Notes under the pieces: generated by a model
What the model was told of the DNA's origin: nothing
Database searches by the model: none
Seen by the model: the letters and a program-made list of their open reading frames with translations, nothing else
Assembly (NCBI GenBank): GCA_965243285.1
Contig: OZ251537.1
Location: 1,364,001 to 1,428,000 of the forward strand
Origin: JAHRAW01 sp965243285
Lineage (GTDB): Bacteria > Pseudomonadota > Gammaproteobacteria > Arenicellales > Poriferihabitantaceae
Direction of reading: 5' to 3'
DNA length: 64,000 bases
Shown here: one piece after another, positions 34,275-42,327 of the stretch
Position numbering within the stretch: position 1 is the first letter of the stretch
How the letters are laid out: each line of letters opens with the position of its first letter
Translations under genes and position numbers: made by a program

Positions 34275-35755
34275 GGGGGGGGGGGGGGGGGGGGGGGTAG
34301 ATTGTTGAAGTGCGCTTTTAAAGATTCGTCCACCATGTAGCTGACGATGGCGCGCGGCGTGTAGAAGCTGCCGGTGGTTTTGCGGGTGCTCTTTTGGGGT
34401 TCCGGGTTTTGCGCCGCTAGCAAGCGTTCGAACACCATGCCGAGCAGCTCCGGGTCGAGGGCGACTTCCACATCCAGCGGGGTGGATTCTTCGACGGTGA
34501 ATTTATATTTTTCCAAGCGCGGGAACAGGCCGTATTTTTCGTCGAAAAATAGGCTGGCGGGCACTTTGAGTTGCTGGCGATGGGGCTTCCAATCGGTAAA
34601 CACATCGATGCGTTTTCCGCCTTTTTTTTCGCCCTCGAAATCATCCAAGCAGTCGAACAAGCCGCCGTTGATGAACGGAATTTCGCGCATCATATTTTTA
34701 AATTGATTCGGTTCCTGCAAAAAATCTGGGTAGCGATACAGGTTGGGGTCGCGATGGGTAGAGCTGTTTTCTTTGCTAAATCGGCGCTTGTCAATTTCTG
34801 TATTCAAGGTCGCAAAAAATAAATTCTGCAAAACCGCGCAGTAATACTCATTGTTATCGCGACTATGGTTTTTTAAGTGCTGTTTGGCGAATTCTTCCTC
34901 AAAAAATTTAGCCGGCACCAGCCCTTTTTCGCGCAGAAACCAAATAAACAGCATGCGGGTGACGAGGCGGATGATATGGCGTTGATCGCTGTCGCTACCA
35001 TCGCCCTGCCCATCATCGGGGAAGATGGTTTTTTCGATGGCGATTTCGCACCACTCGCTCAAGGTGTCGAAGAATGCTTGGTTAAGCTCGCGCAGGTCGA
35101 GAACGCCTTCCCATGCCGCGTGCAGGGCATGGAAATTATCGATGTCGCTGTTGGCTAATAGGGACGGCAGGGACAGCTCGGCGAGAATATCCAAGTGCGC
35201 GCGGTGCGGGTTTTCTAAGTCGATGTCTTTTATCAGGCTGACTTTTTCCAACACCGTGCGGCTTTCATCACGACGATGGGCGCGGCGGTGAATCACCGAC
35301 AAAGTGGCGCACCCTTTGTGCCGAAACAGCAGCAGCGTGGGCATGGCAAACAAGCGATTGACGGCGCGGGTGGCATCGGCGAGCTCGGCACGGCGGTGCT
35401 CTTGGGATTCCAACTCCACCGCGATAAAGAGGAAAGATTTATCGCGTCCATTATCAAAAGTGCCAGGCGAATCGCGCTGCGGGCGGATTTCGTCATGGGT
35501 GATTTGGAAAATCATGGCGAGGTTGCGCCAATTTTTCAGGCATCCATGCTGGCGTTCGGTGAGTTTTTCCGCCGCACCGGCGTTGTGCAGAAAATCTTCG
35601 ACCTCGCCCAAAGATTGCACGCGTTCGCTGCTGTAACCCAGAGTGCCGAGCACGGCGGTGGCGCCGGCTTGCAACTCGGCGCGCGCAAAATTCGCCAGCG
35701 CTTTTTTGAGGCGCGCTTGGCTTGAATCGAGGGTGGGTTTTATCGGGGTGCGCAT
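34235..35755 (-). CDS. type IIG-like restriction-modification enzyme, N-terminal half ending after poly-G tract
   Basis: 506 residues. The N-terminal part (FLFIAVELESQEHRRAELA, MPTLLLFRHKGCATLSVI) and helical linker (LVTRMLFIWFLREKGLVPAK, FINGGLFDCLDDF, TGSFYTPRAIVSYMVDES) match the beginning of Eco57I-family methyltransferase-nucleases. The C-terminal 20 residues after KAHFNNL are eight Pro plus 12 out-of-frame residues, then a stop. Product in this state lacks every methyltransferase motif. It follows the aminotransferase gene on the same strand. Confidence 0.88.
   Translation of the reverse strand: MRTPIKPTLDSSQARLKKALANFARAELQAGATAVLGTLGYSSERVQSLGEVEDFLHNAGAAEKLTERQHGCLKNWRNLAMIFQITHDEIRPQRDSPGTFDNGRDKSFLFIAVELESQEHRRAELADATRAVNRLFAMPTLLLFRHKGCATLSVIHRRAHRRDESRTVLEKVSLIKDIDLENPHRAHLDILAELSLPSLLANSDIDNFHALHAAWEGVLDLRELNQAFFDTLSEWCEIAIEKTIFPDDGQGDGSDSDQRHIIRLVTRMLFIWFLREKGLVPAKFFEEEFAKQHLKNHSRDNNEYYCAVLQNLFFATLNTEIDKRRFSKENSSTHRDPNLYRYPDFLQEPNQFKNMMREIPFINGGLFDCLDDFEGEKKGGKRIDVFTDWKPHRQQLKVPASLFFDEKYGLFPRLEKYKFTVEESTPLDVEVALDPELLGMVFERLLAAQNPEPQKSTRKTTGSFYTPRAIVSYMVDESLKAHFNNLPPPPPPPPNFGSEANLGTSA
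34275..34297 (-). repeat. homopolymer of 23 G, phase-variation tract
   Basis: Uninterrupted run of 23 G on the plus strand, read as C by the gene. With 24 (or 21) the two halves join as NNL-Pro8-EFWQRGESW into one ORF of 1187 residues. With 23 the frame ends after 12 residues. Such tracts change length by slipped-strand mispairing. Long homopolymers are also prone to sequencing error, so the state shown may not be exact. Confidence 0.9.
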
Positions 35756-35830
35756 GGTTTTTATCGGGGTGGGGAGGCGGCGGCGTTCGCTTTATCGCAG
35801 CGGCGGGCGGCGGGCGGCGGGCGAGGGCGG

Positions 35831-37081
35831 TTAGTGGAGTTTGTTCAGCGCCGCTTCTAAGCCCGTCATGATGGCGGGGATTTGTTCGCGGCGGCAGGCG
35901 CCGACCGATAAGCGGAACCAATTGTCGTGGTTTTTGGCGCCGAACCATGGGAATGGCAGGAGGCCGATGCGGGCTTCGTCGAGGAGGTAGCGTTGTACTG
36001 CGTCGGCGTTGTTTAATATTGCCCCGGCGGGGGTTTTTTTGCCTTGGATGTCGATGCGGACGCTTAAATAAATGGCCCCTTGGGGGGCGATCGCATGCAC
36101 TGCATGGCCGCGGTTTTTCAGCGCCATGAAGGCGGCGTGAAAACCCTGCAAACGCGCCGCCAGGCGGTCGCGGAAGTGGGCCAAATAATGGTCTACGGCC
36201 GCATGGTCGGCGAGAAAATGGGCCGCGGCGGTCTGCTCAGGTTTGGGCGCCCAGGCGCCGATGTGGGCGATAAGCGAGGACATTTTGGCCACCACCGGCG
36301 GCGGCCCGGCGGCCCAGCCGACGCGCACGCCGGTGGCGGCGAAGGCCTTGGACATGCCATCGATAAAAATCGCGTACTCGCGTAGCGCCGGGCATACGGT
36401 GAGCGGGTGGCGGAAGGCATCGCCGAAAGTCAGCGCGCTGTAGACTTGATCGAACAACACATACAGCGGGCGGGCGGCGCCGCGACGGCGGTTTTCGGCC
36501 ACCACGAGCTCGCCGATGGCTTGTAAATCGGCGGTGGCGAACACCGTGCCGGTGGGGTTTTGCGGCGAACATAACGCCAGCAAGGCGGCGCCGTCGATGG
36601 CCTCGGCCAGGGATTCGGCGCTCGGCATGAAGTGATTTTGCGCCGTGGTGTCCACGCCTACGCCAGCTGCGCCGACCATGGCGGCGTAGGCTTCGTTATT
36701 CCACGACGGCACCGGATACACCACGCGCTCGCCGGGATTCACCACGGTGCGATACAGCGCGTAAATCAGCGGCCGCGAACCGCCGGCGATGATGATTTCA
36801 TCGGCCGCGCACTCGACTCCATGCAGGCGCGTCGCTAATGCCGCCGCTTCATTGCGCAGCGCCACGACCCCAGCGGCCCCGGGATAATTGGTCTGATGGG
36901 CGCGATAGGCTTTGATTACGGCGCAGGTCAGCGCCTCGGGGATGGCAAAAATGTCGGCATCAAAATCCCCCACGGTTAAATTGTGCAAGCTCTCGCCGCG
37001 TTGCTGGCGGGCGTTGATTTCGGCGGCGATGGTGAGAATCGGCGAAGTGGAAATGCTGTCGGCGAAGCGGGAGAGTTGCAT
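35831..37081 (-). CDS. class I/II PLP aminotransferase, aspartate-aminotransferase-like
   Basis: ~416 residues from ATG 37081 (MQLSRFADSISTSPILTI). The fold-type I signature includes VGDFDADIFAIPEALT, NYPGAAGVVALRN, SPQNPTGTVF, FDQVYSALTF and DGMSKAFAATGVRVGWA with the PLP Lys. The C-terminal FRLSVGACR contains the carboxylate-binding Arg. Substrate unresolved; the sequence departs from classical AspC. The next gene on the strand is the phase-variable enzyme, 76 bp away. Confidence 0.85.
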   Translation of the reverse strand: MQLSRFADSISTSPILTIAAEINARQQRGESLHNLTVGDFDADIFAIPEALTCAVIKAYRAHQTNYPGAAGVVALRNEAAALATRLHGVECAADEIIIAGGSRPLIYALYRTVVNPGERVVYPVPSWNNEAYAAMVGAAGVGVDTTAQNHFMPSAESLAEAIDGAALLALCSPQNPTGTVFATADLQAIGELVVAENRRRGAARPLYVLFDQVYSALTFGDAFRHPLTVCPALREYAIFIDGMSKAFAATGVRVGWAAGPPPVVAKMSSLIAHIGAWAPKPEQTAAAHFLADHAAVDHYLAHFRDRLAARLQGFHAAFMALKNRGHAVHAIAPQGAIYLSVRIDIQGKKTPAGAILNNADAVQRYLLDEARIGLLPFPWFGAKNHDNWFRLSVGACRREQIPAIMTGLEAALNKLH

Positions 37082-37198
37082 ATTAATCACCGGGGAGTTT
37101 ATGGGCGGCGGGCCGTGGCGGCGGAGGGGCGGGTGTTTTTATCGGCGATAAAATTTATGGCCGCATACTTTATCGCCAAAAAACTCATTTCCACCCCA

Positions 37199-38197
37199 TC
37201 AAGCCATCGCCGCCACCGCTTGTTCCAGCGTCTCGACGTTGATGATGGGCAGGTAGGCGGGGGCGGATTCGCCAGTGGATTTAGAAGAGTCGGGGGGGGC
37301 ATCGGCCAGCGCTTTTTTCACCATGCTGGCCAAATTGGGGTGTTTTTCCGCCGCCGTGGCGCCGCGGCCGAGGCCGCCGCCGAATTCGAGCAAGCGGTCG
37401 GCGCCGGCGATGGCGCGTTGCAGGTTGGCGTGCCACAGCACCGGGTTGAAGAGTTGCAGAAATAAGCGGGATTTGATGGCCTCGATGTCGGGCTCGTGAA
37501 AATCGCCGCTGAAGTTGGATAACACCGCGAACTGCGGCGCTTTGAGCGCGGTTTGCGCCAGAGGCTCGCGGAAATGCTGGGCGGCGGCCACCATATGATA
37601 GGTGTGGAAGGCGCCTTCGGTTTTCAGGTGGACGCTGCGCGCGCGGGGGAATTGCGCCGCCAGGCTGAGCGTCAGTGCGTCCAAATCTTCGCGCAGCCCG
37701 CCGACCACGGTCTGCATGGGCAGATTGCAAGCGGCGATTGCGCAGCGATGCCGACCGGCCAGCGCCGCCGCCGAGGCGTGCTCTAACATCAACGCTAACA
37801 TTTCGCCGCGTCCGTATTCGCCCATCAATTCGCCGCGTTTTTTCACCAATTTCAGCGCCGCCGGAAAGGTCAACGCGCCGGCGGCGACTAGCGCGCAATA
37901 CTCGCCGAGGCTATGCCCGGCCGCTAATGTCGCCGCGGCCGACTGCGTGTGCTGCTGAAAAACCCGCAGGCAGGCGATGCAATGGGTGAGCAGCACCGGC
38001 TGGGTATAGCGCGTCAGGTTGATCTCGCCGCCCGGGTCGCGAAAAGACAGCGCCGCGATGTCATAGCCCAGTGCTTCGCTGGCTTCGGCGTAGGTGTCGC
38101 GCGCCACGGCGAATCGGTCGTGCAAATCGGCGCCTAGGCCGACATATTGGGCGCCTTGGCCGGGGAAAAGGTAAGCGGTGGTTGGCGGATTGGGCAT
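37199..38197 (-). CDS. fabD: malonyl-CoA:ACP transacylase-like acyltransferase
   Basis: 332 residues. Loads malonyl groups from CoA to acyl carrier protein. YLFPGQGAQYVGLG is the N-terminal signature, GHSLGEY carries catalytic Ser96, Arg121 lies in KKRGELM (the malonate-carboxyl Arg of FabD) and TEGAFHTYHM carries His198. No other fab genes adjoin, so it could serve a specialised pathway instead of primary fatty-acid synthesis. A run of eight C lies in the coding strand near 37292-37299, just before the Ser/Pro-rich linker. Confidence 0.85.
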   Translation of the reverse strand: MPNPPTTAYLFPGQGAQYVGLGADLHDRFAVARDTYAEASEALGYDIAALSFRDPGGEINLTRYTQPVLLTHCIACLRVFQQHTQSAAATLAAGHSLGEYCALVAAGALTFPAALKLVKKRGELMGEYGRGEMLALMLEHASAAALAGRHRCAIAACNLPMQTVVGGLREDLDALTLSLAAQFPRARSVHLKTEGAFHTYHMVAAAQHFREPLAQTALKAPQFAVLSNFSGDFHEPDIEAIKSRLFLQLFNPVLWHANLQRAIAGADRLLEFGGGLGRGATAAEKHPNLASMVKKALADAPPDSSKSTGESAPAYLPIINVETLEQAVAAMA

Positions 38198-38448
38198 GGG
38201 GTTAGGTCTTAATTAAGGTGGGTGGGCGGCGATGGTGGCGGATGTTAACAAATTCGATGGGCCGGGCTGATGATGTTGACGGCCGGCGGGTCGATGTGGG
38301 GTGGATGTATGGGGCTTATACGCTGGCTTGAACAGCGCGCTGATTTGTGGTCGAATCCGCGCCCGATGAAGCGGCGCTCGGTCAGCGGCGCCGAACAGCC
38401 TTCCATGAACATTAAACAGACATAGCGGGGACGAGACCGGAACGAAAA

Positions 38449-39327
38449 ATGGCAAAAATTATCGATGGCAAGGCCTTTGCGGCCGGCTTGCGGCAGCGGG
38501 TGGCGACGGCGGTGGCCGAGTTGGTGGGGCAGGGCATCACGCCGGGGTTGGCGGTGGTTTTGGTGGGCGAGAATCCAGCCAGCGAGGTTTATGTGCGCAA
38601 TAAGGGCAAGCAAACCCGCGCCGCCGGCATGAATTCCTTCGTCCATAAACTGCCGGCGGCGACTAGCCAGGCCGATTTGCTGGCGTTAGTGACGCGGCTG
38701 AATAACGACCCGGCGGTGCACGGCATTTTGGTGCAGTTGCCGCTGCCCAAACACATCAACGAAGCGCGGGTGACCTATGCCATCGCCACGGATAAAGATG
38801 TGGACGGCTTCCAGGTCGAGAATGTGGGCAAATTGTGCAGCGGCGCCGAGGCCTTGTTGCCGTGCACGCCGGCCGGCTGCGTGATGTTGCTAAAAAGTGA
38901 ACTCGGCGACCTCTCGGGCAAAACCGCGGTGGTGGTTGGGCGCTCCAATATCGTCGGCAAGCCGGTGGCCATGTTGTTGTTGCGCGAACATTGCACGGTC
39001 ACCATCGCCCATTCGCGCACCCAAGATTTGCCGGCGGTGTGTCGCGGCGCCGATATTCTGATAGCGGCGGTGGGCGTGCCGGAAATGGTGCGTGGCGATT
39101 GGATAAAGCCCGGGGCCGCGGTCATCGATGTGGGCATCAACCGCATCGACACCGAGGGCGGGGCGCGTTTGGTCGGCGATGTGGATTTTGCGGCCGCCGA
39201 GGCGGTGGCGGGCGCGATTACCCCGGTGCCAGGCGGCGTCGGCCCGATGACTATCGCCTGTTTACTGCGCAACACCGCGCTGGCGGCGTGTCGCCTGCAC
39301 GATATTGAGATTCCGCCGGGGTTGTGA
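38449..39327 (+). CDS. folD: methylenetetrahydrofolate dehydrogenase/cyclohydrolase FolD
   Basis: 292 residues. Bifunctional enzyme interconverting 5,10-methylene-, methenyl- and 10-formyl-THF, the last being the donor used by Fmt. Signatures: ASEVYVRNKGKQTRAAGM with catalytic Lys, QLPLPKHINEARVTYAI, DKDVDGFQVENVGKL, VVVGRSNIVGKPVAMLLL and PVPGGVGPMTIACLL. Start ATG is preceded by a weak purine stretch. Full family length. Confidence 0.95.
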   Translation: MAKIIDGKAFAAGLRQRVATAVAELVGQGITPGLAVVLVGENPASEVYVRNKGKQTRAAGMNSFVHKLPAATSQADLLALVTRLNNDPAVHGILVQLPLPKHINEARVTYAIATDKDVDGFQVENVGKLCSGAEALLPCTPAGCVMLLKSELGDLSGKTAVVVGRSNIVGKPVAMLLLREHCTVTIAHSRTQDLPAVCRGADILIAAVGVPEMVRGDWIKPGAAVIDVGINRIDTEGGARLVGDVDFAAAEAVAGAITPVPGGVGPMTIACLLRNTALAACRLHDIEIPPGL

Positions 39328-39645
39328 GGGACGCGCCGTGACTTTATCGACAGTCGTCCGTTTTAATCGGCATCCGTAACATTTTTAAGCGACGCCTTAA
39401 AACTTACCGCATTACACAATCCGCATCACGCAATGCCGTGTGCTCGGTTTTTAATGGGTTGGGTGCTGGGGATGAATTTATCGGGATTTATATATCTAAA
39501 TTTGCACGGTGGGTTTGGCTTTTGGCCTTTGATTTTCGCTTTTGACTCGGCTTTTGATTTTCGCTTTTGGTTTCTACCTTAGTCCCTCATTTGGGCTAAT
39601 GAGTTGAAGATTTAAAGGCAAAAGCAAAAAGATCAACCTCAACAG

Positions 39646-39710
39646 CCCCCCACCAAATCAGGCGATAAAGCCGCCTGATTTGACTCCCCCCAGAAAAAGC
39701 TAAGTGGAGT
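39646..39710 (+). repeat. double-hairpin repeat, AAATCAGG stem type
   Basis: Stem 1 is AAATCAGGCG with CGCCTGATTT, loop ATAAAGC. Stem 2 is CTCCCCCCAGAAAAAGCTAA with GTGGAG. With the copies at 4725 and 62231 it makes up the minority compensated stem type. Confidence 0.88.
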
Positions 39711-39759
39711 AAAACGTTAAAAGCGAAAAGCGAAAGCGAAAAGCAAAGCCAGATCAAAA

Positions 39760-39826
39760 CCCCCCCACCAAAACTGGCGAAAAAGACGCCAGTTTTGACT
39801 CCCCCTCATGATGAAGCGGGGGGAGT
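39760..39826 (+). repeat. double-hairpin repeat, AAAACTGG stem type
   Basis: Stem 1 is AAAACTGGCG with CGCCAGTTTT, loop AAAAAGA. Stem 2 is CTCCCCCTCATGATGAAGCG with GGGGGAG. It lies only 50 bp from a hairpin of the other stem type. Confidence 0.88.
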
Positions 39827-39962
39827 AAAGATTAAAAGCAAAAGCCAAAAGCAAAAATCAAACGCAGCCTCCCTAAATCAGCCGCTGACCTCAAAAAACC
39901 GTCAATCGAACTGCAGATTTAGGTATATAAATCCCATAAATTCCCTTATTTTCAGAGGCAAA

Positions 39963-40649
39963 TTAATACAGAGCCGAGATATACAGTGCCAGATCTTTGA
40001 TCTGCTGTTCGGACAAAGGAAACGCGATCGGATTCATGATCGGGTCGGCGCGGGCGCCGGATTTGAACGCCAGCAGTTGCGCCTCGAGGTAGGCCGCGTG
40101 TTGGCCGGACAAGCGCGGAAAATGCGGCGGAATGCCATGCCCGGAAGGGCCGTGGCAACTCATGCAAGCGGGGATGGCGTAGGGTTTGGAGCCGCCGCGG
40201 TAGATTTTGCCGCCGGCTAAGGCGGCGGATTCTTGCGCCGGGGTGATGGCGCCGCGGCGGCTTTCGCGGCTGGCGTAATAGGCGTCTAGATTCGCCATGT
40301 CGGCGTCGCTTAAAGCCGCCGCCATGCCGGCCATGATGGCGCCGGGGCGCGCCCCGGATTTGAATTTGGCGAGTTGGGCGGCGATATAGCCGGGCGCCTG
40401 GCCGGCGAGGTTGGGGAATTGGTCGGTGGCGCTGTTGCCATCGGCGCCGTGACAGGCCGCGCAAGTGGCCGCGGCCGCTTTGCCGGCGGCGACATCGCCG
40501 GCCGAGGCAGTAGTCAACATCATGCTGGCGAACAGCGCCGCCAGCATGGTCATCAAATTTGCCATCAAATTTCTCATCGCGCCTGTCATCGCCCCTTTCA
40601 TCGAATTTGTCATCGAATTTGTCATCGGAATTGTCATCACCATGCTCAT
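39963..40649 (-). CDS. dihaem cytochrome c4 family protein
   Basis: Periplasmic electron carrier with two haem-binding motifs, CAACH and CMSCH, each followed by the class I GADGNS/GPSGHG and (P)NLAGQ/(P)RLSGQ segments; distal Met ligands in SGARPGAIMAGM and SGARADPIMNPI. The export signal is LMTMLAALFASMMLTTASA, cleaved before GDVAAGK. The leader has many in-frame ATGs (40553-40649) because it is made of ATG-AC(A)-AAT-TCG-type repeats, so the start is uncertain; the ORF runs to 40724. Neighbour to engB, as in Pseudomonas. Bracketed by two repeat elements. Confidence 0.88.
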   Translation of the reverse strand: MSMVMTIPMTNSMTNSMKGAMTGAMRNLMANLMTMLAALFASMMLTTASAGDVAAGKAAAATCAACHGADGNSATDQFPNLAGQAPGYIAAQLAKFKSGARPGAIMAGMAAALSDADMANLDAYYASRESRRGAITPAQESAALAGGKIYRGGSKPYAIPACMSCHGPSGHGIPPHFPRLSGQHAAYLEAQLLAFKSGARADPIMNPIAFPLSEQQIKDLALYISALY

Positions 40650-40947
40650 CAAACTGGTGGAATGGTTAGCGGTTAGCCGGCCATCCGCGCCATACATATA
40701 TATGCATACTATATGCGCATACATATATGGCTATAAATGACATGGCTATAAAAATGGGATTTATATACCTAAATCTGCACGGTGGGTTTGGTTTGATTTT
40801 GGCTTTTGATTTTGCTGTTACGCTTTTGATTTTGGCTGTTACGCTTTACTCCCGGTTTTAATGCGGAATAAGTCAAAACTGGCGGGCTTTTGACTTTGAT
40901 CTTGATGTTGCTTTTGCTGTTGATGTTGGCTTTTGGGCTTTTTCTTT

Positions 40948-41008
40948 ACTCCCCGCATGGTGGGGAGTCAAAACTGGCATCTTCTCAGCCAGTTTTGGTG
41001 GGGAGGGG
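40948..41008 (-). repeat. double-hairpin repeat, AAAACTGG stem type
   Basis: Reverse orientation with a short stem 2 (ACTCCCC with GGGGAGT, 40949-40968). Stem 1 is AAAACTGGC(A) with (A)GCCAGTTTT, loop TCTTCTC. Confidence 0.85.
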
Positions 41009-41073
41009 TTGCTTTTGATGTTGATGTCGGCTTTTGATTTGGCTGTTGATTTGGCTGTTGCTGTTAAGGCTTT

Positions 41074-41139
41074 GCTCCACCCTATCTTTTTAGGGGGGAG
41101 CCAAAACTGGCGGGCTTCATCGGCAGTTTTGGTGGGGGG
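41074..41139 (-). repeat. double-hairpin repeat, AAAACTGG stem type
   Basis: Reverse orientation. Stem 2 is the CTCCACCCTATCTTTTTAGG form with GGGGAG. Stem 1 has one mismatch (GGCG against CGGC). Confidence 0.85.
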
Positions 41140-41199
41140 TGCGTTTGATTTCCGCTGTGGCTGTTGCTTTTCGCTTTTGATGTTGCTTTGACTTTGATT

Positions 41200-41253
41200 T
41201 TTCTGTTGATGTTGATGTTGATGTTGATGTTGATGTTGATGTTGATGTTGTAT
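41200..41253 (-). repeat. GTTGAT hexamer array
   Basis: About eight contiguous GTTGAT units (AACATC on the other strand), at the head of the ~200-bp unit shared with 25243-25436. Confidence 0.92.
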
Positions 41254-41350
41254 CTTTTAACTCATCTTTTGAGGCTGATGGGGTAAAAATTTAAAGGCAA
41301 AAGCGACAATCGAAAATCAAAAGTCGAGTAAAACCTAACATTAAAGATAT

Positions 41351-41418
41351 CCCCCCACCAAAATTGGCAATGAAGCCGCCAGTTTTGGCTCCCCCTCCCG
41401 AAAAAGCAAGGGGGGGAG
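41351..41418 (+). repeat. double-hairpin repeat, imperfect AAAACTGG type
   Basis: Stem 1 is AAAATTGGCA with CGCCAGTTTT (one G-T type pair and one mismatch). Stem 2 is CTCCCCCTCCCG with GGGGGGGAG. Counterpart of the reverse copy at 25251-25320. Confidence 0.85.
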
Positions 41419-41573
41419 CAAAGACTAAAGGCGAAAAGCCAAAAGCCAAAAGCCAAAAGCCAAAGCCAAAGCAAAAATCAAACGCAACCCCATAACTCAG
41501 CCGCTGACCTCAAAAACGCCAATCGAACTGCAGATTTAGGTATATAAATCCCTATAAAATGGCATGGATATAA

Positions 41574-42290
41574 ATGACATGTATATATGAATCCGCGCTC
41601 GCCGGCGGGTCATCAGCAGCTCATCCGGCGGCGGCGAAAAATCTTGCGCCCAGTATAGCAAAATTGACCGATAAAACGCCGCCGCCCAGCGCAGCGCCGC
41701 GCCTCGCTCTCCGCGCCGCGAACTACGCGCTGGCGGCCCATGAGCGGCATCAGTGGCCGACCGATGTGGGCGCCGAGGTGGCCTTCGCCGGGCGCTCGAA
41801 TGTGGGTAAATCCAGTGCCATCAACGCCATCACGCAGCGCCGTGGCTTGGCGCGCGCCAGTAAAACGCCGGGGCGCACCCAGCAAATCGTGTTTTTCGAT
41901 GTGGATGAGGCGCATCGTTTGGTGGATTTGCCGGGCTATGGATACGCCAAAGCGCCGCTGGATTTGCGCCGCCGCTGGGGGTGGTTTGTGCGCGATTATG
42001 TGACCAGCCGCGCATGCTTGAAGGGGCTGGTGGTGCCCATGGATATTCGCCGCCCGCTGACCGAACTCGACCAAACCATGCTGCGCTATTGCCGCGAAGT
42101 CGGCCTGCCGATGCATATTCTGTTGACCAAGGCCGACAAACTGAAACGCGGCGCCGCCACGGCTGCGTTGCTGAAAACCCGCGCTGCGGTAGCCGCGCAG
42201 CCGACGGTATCGGTACAGTTGTTTTCGGCCGTGAAACGACAGGGAATCGAGGCCGCGGCGGCGGTGGTGGCGGATTGGTTGTTAGGGTAG
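41574..42290 (+). CDS. engB: ribosome-biogenesis GTPase EngB/YsxC
   Basis: GTPase needed for 50S subunit assembly. G1 GRSNVGKSS, G2 region RTQQIVFF, G3 DLPGYGYAKAP, G4 TKAD. The ORF from ATG 41574 gives 238 residues with an unusual leader, and that ATG lies in the ATAAATGACATG repeat flanking element 2. TTG 41664 would give 208 residues, close to E. coli EngB (210), and may be the native start. Beside cytochrome c4, a conserved neighbourhood. Confidence 0.93.
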   Translation: MTCIYESALAGGSSAAHPAAAKNLAPSIAKLTDKTPPPSAAPRLALRAANYALAAHERHQWPTDVGAEVAFAGRSNVGKSSAINAITQRRGLARASKTPGRTQQIVFFDVDEAHRLVDLPGYGYAKAPLDLRRRWGWFVRDYVTSRACLKGLVVPMDIRRPLTELDQTMLRYCREVGLPMHILLTKADKLKRGAATAALLKTRAAVAAQPTVSVQLFSAVKRQGIEAAAAVVADWLLG

Positions 42291-42327
42291 GGCGAAATTC
42301 CCCGCCAAATTCCCCCCAATCCGCCCA

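Larger units (their letters stand above)
39480..39935 (+). mobile_element. TIR-bounded mosaic repeat element 1
   Basis: Left end GGGATTTATATATCTAAATT and right end, read inverted, GGGATTTATATACCTAAATC. The match continues outward as GAATTTAT on both sides, giving imperfect terminal inverted repeats of ~30 bp. Interior: GCACGGTGGGTTTGG, microsatellites, an ATTTGGGCTAATGAG spacer motif, two double hairpins (39646-39710 and 39760-39826) and a conserved right arm (CAGCCGCTGACCTCAAAAA, ATCGAACTGCAG). No transposase ORF, so non-autonomous if mobile. Element 2 has the same two arms. Confidence 0.75.
40756..41553 (+). mobile_element. TIR-bounded mosaic repeat element 2
   Basis: Left end GGGATTTATATACCTAAATC and the exact inverted copy at the right end (GATTTAGGTATATAAATCCC, 41534-41553). 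Just outside both ends lies ATAAATGACATG (left ~40732-40743, right ~41570-41581), a possible target duplication although longer than usual. Interior: GCACGGTGGGTTTGG arm, a degenerate hairpin at 40848-40886, three double hairpins, a GTTGAT array at 41200-41253, the ~200-bp unit shared with 25243-25436, and the same right arm as element 1. No transposase gene. Confidence 0.78.
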
